DNA of 30,652 nucleotides, from assembly GCA_002405835.1 (NCBI GenBank), contig DHMO01000007.1, positions 2,374 to 33,025 of the forward strand. Direction: 5' to 3'. Shown here piece after piece: positions 1-6,582 of this stretch. This stretch comes from Lentisphaeria bacterium UBA4640. GTDB lineage: Bacteria > Verrucomicrobiota > Lentisphaeria > Victivallales > UBA1829. Both the position numbers and the translations under genes were made by a program. The notes beneath the pieces are model-generated. The model was not told the DNA's origin and did no database searches. It saw nothing but the letters and a program-made list of their open reading frames with translations. How positions within the stretch are numbered: the first letter of the stretch is position 1; each line of letters begins with the position of its first letter.

Positions 1-29
1 GCCCCCTTTGGCCGCTCGGGAATCCCACC
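1..29 (-). tRNA. tRNA-Tyr, 5' part, cut by window edge
   Basis: Read on the minus strand, the 29 bases start GGTGGGATTCCCGAGCGG and continue CCAAAGGGGGC. This is the acceptor 5' strand and D-arm typical of bacterial tRNA-Tyr. It begins 7 bases after the encoded CCA of the upstream tRNA-Gly, so both are probably cut from one transcript. The anticodon lies outside the window, so the identity rests on the D-arm pattern. A tRNA-Leu or -Ser is less likely. Confidence 0.7.
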
Positions 30-36
30 ACAGCTC

Positions 37-110
37 TGGAGCGGGTGAAGGGAATCGAACCCTCACAATCAGCTTGGAAGGCTGATGTTCTACCATTGAA
101 CTACACCCGC
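37..110 (-). tRNA. tRNA-Gly (anticodon TCC)
   Basis: This is a full cloverleaf on the minus strand. The acceptor strands are GCGGGTG and CACCCGC. The D-arm reads GTTCAATGGTAGAAC. The anticodon stem TCAGC/GCTGA encloses the loop CTTCCAA, giving anticodon TCC. The T-arm reads GAGGG-TTCGATT-CCCTT. The discriminator base is T, and the 3' CCA is encoded in the DNA (positions 39-37). It is followed closely by the tRNA-Tyr start. Confidence 0.95.
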
Positions 111-125
111 TTGAGGTATGTGTGT

Positions 126-153
126 AATATACTCCGTTATCGCATAATGTCAA
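126..153 (-). promoter_or_regulatory. Promoter of the tRNA-Gly/tRNA-Tyr unit
   Basis: On the minus strand a perfect -35 TTGACA (153-148) and a -10 TATATT (131-126) are separated by 16 bases. Transcription would start only about 10 bases before the mature 5' end of tRNA-Gly, as is usual for tRNA operons. The AT-rich stretch behind it (154-268) shows no gene. Confidence 0.7.
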
Positions 154-268
154 ATCATTTTTTTATTTTATTTTAATTTTTTTCCCGCACTCCTCATTCC
201 TCTTTTCCGGGAAAAGGCTCTGGTGAACTCAAATTGTACATATTTCTCAATATTTTTGCATTCCACAC

Positions 269-296
269 TTGACATTTCATTTACCCGTGGTATCTT
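269..296 (+). promoter_or_regulatory. Promoter of the LacI-type regulator gene
   Basis: A -35 TTGACA (269-274) is followed after 16 bases by TATCTT (291-296). The predicted start near 303 lies just before the ribosome-binding site AGAAGGA (303-309) and the putative operator at 310-327. Because transcription starts downstream of an in-frame ATG at 223, that upstream codon cannot be the start of the regulator. Confidence 0.6.
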
Positions 297-309
297 AAAA
301 ACAGAAGGA

Positions 310-327
310 TATTATACGTGCAATATG
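310..327. promoter_or_regulatory. Putative operator O1 of the LacI-type regulator
   Basis: TATTATACGTGCAATATG contains the imperfect palindrome TTATACGTGCAA with a central CG, the usual design of LacI-family operators. It lies immediately downstream of the predicted transcription start and overlaps the regulator's ATG. A bound repressor here would block its own gene. The identical sequence occurs inverted at 1392-1409, before the catabolic operon. The repeat is seen directly; binding by the neighbouring regulator is inferred. Confidence 0.6.
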
Positions 328-1377
328 AGAAACAGCGCAGAGAAAAAAACTTTGCCGAGTACTCCGCGGGGACGCGTCACCATACGCATGGTCGCCGACC
401 GCGCGGGGGTCTCCAGCGCGGCTGTTTACGCGGCGCTCAACCGGAACCCGCGCTCCAATATCGGAGTGAGCGAAGAAAAACGGAAAACCATCCAGAAGGT
501 GATCGCCGAACTCGGCTACATCCCGAACAACTCCGCGCGCATGCTCGTTTCCGGACGCAGCAGCAACATAGGCGTGCTTCTCAACACCATCGACGTTCAG
601 TTCAGCCGGATGCTCGGACGCGCCATTTCCGAACGCTGCATGCAGCACGGTCTCATGGCGTTCGTCGAATACTACAACTTCGATCCGGCGCTCGAACGGC
701 GCAAACTCGAAATGTTCTTCTCCCGCGGAATCGACGCCCTTGTTGCAATTGCCAGCGGAGATTTCAACCGCGATCTCTTCGAGGGGTTCTCCGCGAATGG
801 AATTCCGCTCGTTTTCTGCGGACACAATGCGCTTTCCATTTCCAACAGCACATACGTCGGAGTCAGCGAAACCGATATCGCAAATACGCTCGGCGAATTC
901 ATCTCGCGCAACGGCGTGCGCAGGATTGCATATCTGAGCTATGTCGGCTGGACCAACCCGATCGGGGTCCGCGCGTTTCAGATTGCGGAAATGCTCAATC
1001 AGAAGAACGTTGCGCTGACCGCCCACTGCGAATCCGCCGGGTTCCCCGACGTCGCCGCTTTCATCCGCCAGATTTTCAATATGCCGGAAAGCGAACGCCC
1101 GCAGCTTCTCGTCGCCTTCACCGATGAACTCGGAAGCATCGCCGTCAACGCGATTCTCGCCTGCGGACACACCCTGCAGGAACTCCCCGTCATCGGCATC
1201 GACGGACAGGAGCGTCCGTTCGACACGGTCCCGCTGACTTCGGTCTATCTTCCCTTTGAAGCCATCGTCGACCAGATCTGGAAAAGCGTTGACGCCGGGA
1301 TGCAGCGATCCCCTGTCATGCCCGCGGATCTTCATCCCTCGCTGCTTCTGCGGGACAGTACACCGGGAATGAGCTGA
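325..1377 (+). CDS. LacI-family transcriptional regulator
   Basis: A 350-residue DNA-binding regulator. The N-terminal helix-turn-helix occupies about residues 18-65 (VTIRMVADRAGVSSAAVYAAL), followed by the hinge-like NNSARMLVSGRSSNIGVLL. A periplasmic-binding-protein-like effector domain fills the rest, with a C-terminal GIDGQERPFDTVPLTSVYLP as in LacI/PurR proteins. I chose the ATG at 325 because the promoter (269-296) and SD AGAAGGA lie just before it; an in-frame ATG at 223 is upstream of that promoter. The gene directly precedes the pseudopilin-rhaM-lyase-transporter operon. Matching palindromes at its own start and before that operon suggest autoregulation and control of the operon, with a pectin-derived sugar as probable inducer. 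The effector is not shown by the sequence. Confidence 0.9.
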   Translation: MRNSAEKKTLPSTPRGRVTIRMVADRAGVSSAAVYAALNRNPRSNIGVSEEKRKTIQKVIAELGYIPNNSARMLVSGRSSNIGVLLNTIDVQFSRMLGRAISERCMQHGLMAFVEYYNFDPALERRKLEMFFSRGIDALVAIASGDFNRDLFEGFSANGIPLVFCGHNALSISNSTYVGVSETDIANTLGEFISRNGVRRIAYLSYVGWTNPIGVRAFQIAEMLNQKNVALTAHCESAGFPDVAAFIRQIFNMPESERPQLLVAFTDELGSIAVNAILACGHTLQELPVIGIDGQERPFDTVPLTSVYLPFEAIVDQIWKSVDAGMQRSPVMPADLHPSLLLRDSTPGMS

Positions 1378-1378
1378 T

Positions 1379-1409
1379 TTTTCAGAATCACCATATTGCA
1401 CGTATAATA
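1379..1409 (+). promoter_or_regulatory. Promoter and operator O2 of the rhamnogalacturonan operon
   Basis: A perfect -10 TATAAT at 1403-1408 has a weak -35 TTTTCA at 1379-1384 (18-base spacer). The 18-base inverse copy of O1 occupies 1392-1409 and covers the -10 box, so a bound repressor would exclude RNA polymerase. The predicted start near 1415 gives a leader of about 120 bases before the pseudopilin gene. No terminator separates the regulator gene from this promoter, so read-through is also possible. Confidence 0.6.
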
Positions 1410-1454
1410 AAACAAAAAACGGAGGAAAAAACAAAAATATGAGATATGAAATAT

Positions 1455-1475
1455 GAAACGGGCACTGCCTGTTTC
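1455..1475 (+). promoter_or_regulatory. Hairpin in the operon leader
   Basis: GAAACGGGC and GCCTGTTTC can pair (9 pairs, one G-U) around a 3-base loop in the 5' leader of the operon mRNA. No T-run follows, so it is not a simple terminator. It may stabilise the message or affect translation. Just before it, GGAGG (1421-1425) precedes a 5-codon ORF at 1439-1456, which is too short to interpret. Confidence 0.35.
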
Positions 1476-1536
1476 AGGAATTCCGGGGATTTAAAACAAA
1501 AAACAGACAGAACAGAAGACGAAAGGCAAAAAAACT

Positions 1537-2340
1537 ATGAAACACAAAACGACAGACAAACCGTTGTTCCGCAAGCGGAAAGTTCACCGTTTCTCGCTTA
1601 TAGAACTCCTCGTTGTAATTGCTATTATCGCAATCCTCGCCGGACTGCTCATGCCGGCGTTGAACAAGGCGCGCGGAAAAGCGTACGGAATCAGCTGCGT
1701 TTCCAATCAGAAGCAGATCGGAACCGCCTACAACATGTACACCAGCGACAACGCCGAGTATTGGCCGGAAATTGATATTTACACGGCGCCGAGAATGTCG
1801 CACTTTGAGTTTTTTGCGGAATACTACAACCTCAAAGCCCCCGTTTTTGTCTGTCCGGGCGCGCCGCTCCGGACCAGCAAGAACCAGAATGATCTGAAGA
1901 GTTTCTACTGGGAAAGTTTCACCGACGCTCCGAAACTTGATGAGTTTTACAAAGCGGAGTCCAATATTACGAAACGTCTCTGCAGTTATGGAACCAGCGA
2001 ATGGATTCTGATGAAATATGCGAAGGGATCTTCGTATGACGGCTGGGACGGGAGACCGCTCAAGAACTCCGGCTTTGTCAGCCCCGGCAGCGTCGGAATC
2101 GTTGGCGACTCGCGTCTCTACAATGTCGCCGCATGGAAACGCTGTTCCCCGAAATATATTTACGACAGCGAATATGCTTCCGGAAACTGGCGAATCGCAT
2201 ACAGCGGACCACGCCACGGCGACAATTCGTGCAACATTCTGTTCGCGGACGGGCATGTTGAAAACCGCAGAGAAGTCTATGCGACCTACTACACCCGAAA
2301 GGAATATGTCCGCATCAGTCCGCAATGGCGCGAACGCTGA
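1537..2340 (+). CDS. Pseudopilin-like protein with prepilin N-terminus and H-X10-DG motif
   Basis: A 267-residue protein with a basic leader (residues 1-18), then FSLIELLVVIAIIAILAG at residue 19, the class III prepilin signal with E at mature position 5 and a single membrane-spanning helix. The residue before the cleavage site is Arg, not the usual Gly. The globular part has several cysteines and ends in RHGDNSCNILFADGHVE, the H-X(9-11)-DG signature of the DUF1559-type pseudopilins that are abundant in Planctomycetes and Lentisphaerota. SD-like GAAAGG precedes the ATG. It is the first gene of the rhamnogalacturonan operon, 16 bases before rhaM. A role in substrate binding or type II-like secretion of the large lyase is inference only; no secretion ATPase or secretin is in the window. 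Confidence 0.85.
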   Translation: MKHKTTDKPLFRKRKVHRFSLIELLVVIAIIAILAGLLMPALNKARGKAYGISCVSNQKQIGTAYNMYTSDNAEYWPEIDIYTAPRMSHFEFFAEYYNLKAPVFVCPGAPLRTSKNQNDLKSFYWESFTDAPKLDEFYKAESNITKRLCSYGTSEWILMKYAKGSSYDGWDGRPLKNSGFVSPGSVGIVGDSRLYNVAAWKRCSPKYIYDSEYASGNWRIAYSGPRHGDNSCNILFADGHVENRREVYATYYTRKEYVRISPQWRER

Positions 2341-2356
2341 GAAAGGAAGATTTTCT

Positions 2357-2671
2357 ATGAAACGACACGCATTTGCCATGCGTCTCAAGCCCGGAATGGC
2401 GGATGAATACCGCCGCCGGCATGACGCCATCTGGCCTGAACTGGTCCGCGAACACCACGACTGCGGTATTCGCGACTACTCGATTTTCTTTGACGCCGCA
2501 ACCGACACGCTCTTCGCCTTCTGCAAGCTCGACGACAACGAAACGTTTGCCGATATGCCCGAAGACGACGTTGTCAAGCGCTGGTGGAAATACAACGCCG
2601 ATCTGATGTACTGTCATGACGACAACCGCCCGGTCGGGCGCGATCTCGTCGAAGTCTTTCACATGGATTGA
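2357..2671 (+). CDS. rhaM: L-rhamnose mutarotase
   Basis: A 104-residue cytoplasmic protein that interconverts alpha- and beta-L-rhamnopyranose, supplying the anomer used by rhamnose isomerase. The length equals that of E. coli RhaM. Residues 17-29 (EYRRRHDAIWPEL) include His22 at the position of the catalytic His, and the RWWKY motif near residue 75 is the family signature. The conserved EVF near the C-terminus is present. SD GAAAGGAAG lies 7 bases before the ATG. It sits between the pseudopilin and the lyase, so L-rhamnose is a product of the pathway. No rhamnose isomerase, kinase or aldolase gene is seen nearby, so downstream catabolism must be encoded elsewhere. Confidence 0.93.
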   Translation: MKRHAFAMRLKPGMADEYRRRHDAIWPELVREHHDCGIRDYSIFFDAATDTLFAFCKLDDNETFADMPEDDVVKRWWKYNADLMYCHDDNRPVGRDLVEVFHMD

Positions 2672-2685
2672 GAAAGGAAAAACGT

Positions 2686-5600
2686 ATGAACACATTCAAA
2701 TTATTTGCTCTTTCCGCACTTGCCGCCGGATGCGCCTGCGCGGTCGAGCCGCTCCGTTTCGACGCGGAAAAAGTCGCCGTCGATCCCTCTGTTTTCACTC
2801 AGGACAACAACCGTCCTCCGGTCGGGAAATGGGATTTCTGGACCAAGGACCGTCCGGACAACATCTGGCGCAACAAAAGCACACTGCGCGCGCCGCTCTG
2901 CAAGACCGACCGCGCGCCGGAGGATCCCGCATCCGGACTTTTCCGCGTGCGTCTGCCGCTTGCCGACGGATATTACCGCATTGAGGCGCGCGGCGGACGC
3001 GCGTTCGGCGTGGCCGTCGGGAACGGGGCTTTCAAAAAAATCGAATTCCGCGGAGTCGTGGCGGACAACGTTGAAGTGAAAGGCGGCTTTCTGGAACTGA
3101 GAGTTGCAAACTGCTATGCCACGCCCTCCAATCCCGGCTGGGTTTATGTCGACCACTTCATCGCAATTCCGCTCGGCGCAAAGAAGCCTGCCGCGAAGAA
3201 AGCGGAAACGCAGAAATGGAGCAAGGTTTATGAAGCGGAAGATGTTGCTGTTGAAAAGGATAAGATCGTTTCCGGCGACCGCATGGTTTCCGGCAAGTGG
3301 AATCTCTGGGCGAACGATCCGCTGAAAAAACGCTGGTCGGGCGGAAAGGCGCTGCGCGGCGATGTGATCCGCGAAAACCGCAAAGTCACCGCGTCGGAAG
3401 CCGCGGTCTTGACCTTCCGCATTCCCGTTCCGAAAAACGTTCCGTGTGATATCCGTTTTTTCGGCGGACGCACGGTCGGCGTTTCCTTCGACGGCAAATT
3501 TTTCCGCCGTCTCACGAACGACACGCTCCTTGCAGGGGAAATCAAGAGTGAAACGGGTGTTGTCGAATTCCAGATTGCGAACTGCTACGCGGAGGACAAC
3601 CCGAAGCATGCCGGCAGTCCGTACATCGACCGTTTCGTTGTCACTCCGACGAAGAACGTCACCGGCTTCCCTCCGATGCTCAGTCCTGAACCGAAGGTGA
3701 ACTACTATAAATACAGTGACCGTTACTTCCGCGTGGAGGCGGAGGACGTCGCTGTCGAAAAAAACAAAATTGTTTCCGGCGACCGTATGGTTTCCGGCAA
3801 GTGGAATCTCTGGGCGAACGATCCGTGGAAACACAAATGGTCGGGCGAAAAAGTTCTGCGCTCCATGCCGGTTATGAAGGACTGCTCCCCTGATGCGTCT
3901 GATGCGGCGAAACTCACCATCCGCATTCCCGTGAAGCAGCCCGGCAAATACCGCGTGCAGGCGTTTGGCGGCCGTGCGTTCGGAGTTTCTCTCGACGGCA
4001 AAAAGTTCCGGCTGATCGACATCCGCGGGGAAGTCGCGCCGGAAATCGAGGCCAAAGACGGGTTCCTGACCTTCTATGTCGCCGCCTGCTATGCCGATCC
4101 GAATCCGAAAAACCGCGGCAGTGCCTATCTTGACAACTTCCTTGTAACCAGGCTCGAAGAGCGCGCTCCGAACCCGAAACTTCCCGTTCCGCCGGGCGCA
4201 CGGGTGGAGGAGAAGCTCGACCGCGGCGCAGTCGCCGCGCTCACCTCTGACGGAATGCTCATCAGCTGGCGTCTGCTCAAAGAGGACCCGGCGGATATTG
4301 CATTCAATGTTTTCCGCACGCGTGACGGAAAACAGGTCAGACTGAACTCCGCGCCCGTTGTTCAGACCTGTGACTGGCTCGACGCCGACGGACGTGTCAC
4401 CGACCGTTACCGTGTGGAACCGGCGGGGAAACAGGGGCTTGCGGGTGATGCGGTGATGTTTCCCGCTCCCTCGCGTCCGGGGCTTCTGCCGTATCTCTCC
4501 TTCAAACTCTCCGATCCTGAAGCGATGGTTCAGAATGTCGGCATCGGCGATCTGAATGGCGACGGGAAATATGATTTCGTTGTCAAGACTCCGCGTGCGG
4601 TGAATATCGACCCGTACCCGCGCTTCTGGTATCCGAGCCCGACGACGTTCAAGCTGGAGGCGTTTCTTTCCGACGGCACGCGGCTGTGGACCTATGACAT
4701 GGGACCCGGCATCGAGCGCGGCGTCTGGTACAGCCCTGCAATCATCTATGATTTCGACGGCGACGGCAAGGCTGAAGTTGTGGTCAAAGCCGCGGAGGGC
4801 GACCCGCGCGATCCCGACGGGCGCGTCACTTCCGGCCCCGAATACTTCGCTGTGCTCGACGGCATGACCGGCAAGGTCATTGCGAAAGCGCCGTGGCCTT
4901 CGCGCGACAATTTCGAATCCTACAACTATTTTTCGCGCAACCAGCTTGCAATGGCGTATCTTGACGGCAAGACTCCCGCGATCATCGCTCTGCGCGGAAC
5001 CTACGGCACCATGAAAGCCGAAGCCTGGCAGCTCAAAGACGGCAAACTCGTCAATCTCTGGAAGTTCGACAACACCGGGATGCCGCTTCTTTTCCAGCGT
5101 CAGGGCGCACATGCCACGATCTGCGCTGACTTCGACAACGACGGACGCGATGAAATCCTGCTCGGAAGCATGGTCATCGACGACAACGGAGAAGTCCTCT
5201 GGTCCAACGGACGCGGTCATCCGGACTATATTTATTATACCGATATTATCGCAAGCCGCCCGGGACCGGAGCTTGCGCATTTCTATGAAGACCCGCAGAA
5301 GAGCGGCGGCATTCTCATCGCCGATCCGGCGACCGGGAAGACGCTCTGGAAACTCAACGAGCCGAACAAGCATATCAACGACGGCTATGTCATTGATTTC
5401 GACCCGACCATTCCGGGACCTGAAATCGGGGCGATCGACTTCAATATCCGCGCTCCGTCGCCCGACCGCCGCTGGCTTTTCAGCGCGGACGGACGGCTGC
5501 TCAAAAAAGGACGCGGCGTCGGCGGAATGCGGCGCGGAATCTTCTGGGACGCCGATCTGGAGAAAGAGGAATGCCTCAATTCGATCCGCGACTTCAACGG

Positions 5601-6582
5601 CGGACCTGTCGGCGGAAGTTTCGCCGGAACCCGCCTCATGGTCTGCGATCTCTTCGGCGACTGGCGCGAAGAGGTGATCACGACCGTTCCCGGTGAACTG
5701 CGCGTTTATACAACCCCGGTTCCCGCAATGGACCGCCGTGTTGCGCTTGTTCAGAACCCCGGCTACCGCAACAACATCGTCAACGACATGCAGGGATATT
5801 ACAGCGACGCCCAGCTTCCGTACACACCGACCACCGAATCGGATAATCTGAGTCTGATTGTCCGCACCGAACCGGGCGTGAAGCCGTATCTGCAGGTCAC
5901 CGCGAGCGCGTCACGCCACGCTCCGCTTGACGGAAAACTCGTTCTCTTTCCGCCCGCAGGAATCACCGTTCCGGAAAGCGAATGGAATGTTTCTCTCAAG
6001 CCCGGCGAAATCTGCGTCAAAAACTTTGCGCTTCCCGATACGCTTCCGGAACGCGTCACAGTGCGTGCGGAACTGCGGACGAAAGATAAAACTCTGCGCG
6101 GCCGTGTCCTCGTTGTTCTTCCGCGCAAGGTTGCATTTCCCGATGGAACGATCCGCATTCCCGCCGCGAAGTTCTCCGCCGAACGCGGAGGAAAGGCGCG
6201 AATCGTCAAGGGACGTCCGACCGCACACGACGGAACACTCGTCGCATGGGACAGAAAAGGACATGCGATCGACTGGAAGTTCACCGTTTCCAAGCCCGGA
6301 CGCTACGAGCTGCGTCTGCACCGCACCTCTCCCGCGGAAGCCGCGCGCTCGGTTCTCTGCGACGGCAAAGAGCTTGGGGAAGTTTATCTGGAGCCGACCG
6401 GGGGAATGGGATTCTCCGCCGCTGACTGGGAAGTCGAGGCGCTGAAGACTGCGGCCGGTTCCGTTATTCTTGATCTTGCCGCCGGCGAACACACGCTGAC
6501 CATGATCAATCTTGACGGCGCCATGCAGAATCTGGCGTATCTCTATCTGGTTCCCGCCGGAAAGGAAGGAGGACGCAAATGA
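2686..6582 (+). CDS. Secreted rhamnogalacturonan lyase, PL11 type, with N-terminal repeats
   Basis: A 1298-residue exported enzyme predicted to cleave the rhamnogalacturonan I backbone of pectin by beta-elimination. Residues 1-19 form a signal peptide; LAAGC could also be a weak lipobox. Three tandem beta-rich repeats of about 140-165 residues (roughly 22-170, 181-340, 347-500) share AEDVAVEK and GDRMVSGKWNLWAND and probably bind carbohydrate. From residue about 507 the PL11 part begins (DRGAVAALTSDGMLISWRLL, then IAFNVFRTRDGK). Calcium-loop blades follow: DLNGDGKYD, DFDGDGKAE, DFDNDGRDE, as in the PL11 eight-bladed propeller. An Ig-like region (about 1075-1155) and a C-terminal CBM6/35-like sandwich finish the protein. 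PL11 enzymes are usually about half this length. The start follows SD GAAAGG; a slightly longer ATG start at 2668 overlaps rhaM. The stop overlaps the transporter's ATG by 4 bases. Confidence 0.9.
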   Translation: MNTFKLFALSALAAGCACAVEPLRFDAEKVAVDPSVFTQDNNRPPVGKWDFWTKDRPDNIWRNKSTLRAPLCKTDRAPEDPASGLFRVRLPLADGYYRIEARGGRAFGVAVGNGAFKKIEFRGVVADNVEVKGGFLELRVANCYATPSNPGWVYVDHFIAIPLGAKKPAAKKAETQKWSKVYEAEDVAVEKDKIVSGDRMVSGKWNLWANDPLKKRWSGGKALRGDVIRENRKVTASEAAVLTFRIPVPKNVPCDIRFFGGRTVGVSFDGKFFRRLTNDTLLAGEIKSETGVVEFQIANCYAEDNPKHAGSPYIDRFVVTPTKNVTGFPPMLSPEPKVNYYKYSDRYFRVEAEDVAVEKNKIVSGDRMVSGKWNLWANDPWKHKWSGEKVLRSMPVMKDCSPDASDAAKLTIRIPVKQPGKYRVQAFGGRAFGVSLDGKKFRLIDIRGEVAPEIEAKDGFLTFYVAACYADPNPKNRGSAYLDNFLVTRLEERAPNPKLPVPPGARVEEKLDRGAVAALTSDGMLISWRLLKEDPADIAFNVFRTRDGKQVRLNSAPVVQTCDWLDADGRVTDRYRVEPAGKQGLAGDAVMFPAPSRPGLLPYLSFKLSDPEAMVQNVGIGDLNGDGKYDFVVKTPRAVNIDPYPRFWYPSPTTFKLEAFLSDGTRLWTYDMGPGIERGVWYSPAIIYDFDGDGKAEVVVKAAEGDPRDPDGRVTSGPEYFAVLDGMTGKVIAKAPWPSRDNFESYNYFSRNQLAMAYLDGKTPAIIALRGTYGTMKAEAWQLKDGKLVNLWKFDNTGMPLLFQRQGAHATICADFDNDGRDEILLGSMVIDDNGEVLWSNGRGHPDYIYYTDIIASRPGPELAHFYEDPQKSGGILIADPATGKTLWKLNEPNKHINDGYVIDFDPTIPGPEIGAIDFNIRAPSPDRRWLFSADGRLLKKGRGVGGMRRGIFWDADLEKEECLNSIRDFNGGPVGGSFAGTRLMVCDLFGDWREEVITTVPGELRVYTTPVPAMDRRVALVQNPGYRNNIVNDMQGYYSDAQLPYTPTTESDNLSLIVRTEPGVKPYLQVTASASRHAPLDGKLVLFPPAGITVPESEWNVSLKPGEICVKNFALPDTLPERVTVRAELRTKDKTLRGRVLVVLPRKVAFPDGTIRIPAAKFSAERGGKARIVKGRPTAHDGTLVAWDRKGHAIDWKFTVSKPGRYELRLHRTSPAEAARSVLCDGKELGEVYLEPTGGMGFSAADWEVEALKTAAGSVILDLAAGEHTLTMINLDGAMQNLAYLYLVPAGKEGGRK
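3268..3321 (+). repeat. Intragenic DNA repeat, copy 1 (lyase N-terminal module 2)
   Basis: This 54-base segment encodes VSGDRMVSGKWNLWANDP and matches 3772-3825 at 53 of 54 bases. The flanking parts of the same modules are clearly more diverged. That pattern suggests a recent partial duplication or gene conversion between modules of the lyase gene. Confidence 0.85.
3772..3825 (+). repeat. Intragenic DNA repeat, copy 2 (lyase N-terminal module 3)
   Basis: This is the second copy of the 54-base segment, with one difference from 3268-3321 (gaccgt versus gaccgc, a synonymous change). The first module, near residues 22-170, keeps only a faint GKWDFW version of the motif. Confidence 0.85.

Noticed and set aside
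199..217. CTTTTCC/GGAAAAG inverted repeat near the AT-rich region
   Set aside because: The loop is one to three bases, there is no T-run on the correct side of either strand, and it is not linked to a gene end.
223..324. Upstream ATG extending the LacI-type regulator by 34 residues
   Set aside because: A TTGACA/TATCTT promoter lies inside this stretch and the extension is not LacI-like. The ATG at 325 has an SD and family-typical spacing to the HTH.
1446..1775. A 109-codon frame beginning in the operon leader
   Set aside because: It overlaps the pseudopilin gene in another frame, encodes no recognisable domain and lacks a well-placed SD.
2701..5373. An 890-codon open frame antisense to the PL11 lyase gene
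   Set aside because: Its composition is Arg/Val/Asp-rich shadow sequence with no motif. The plus-strand frame has a signal peptide, PL11 motifs and an SD. Long antisense frames follow from the codon bias here.
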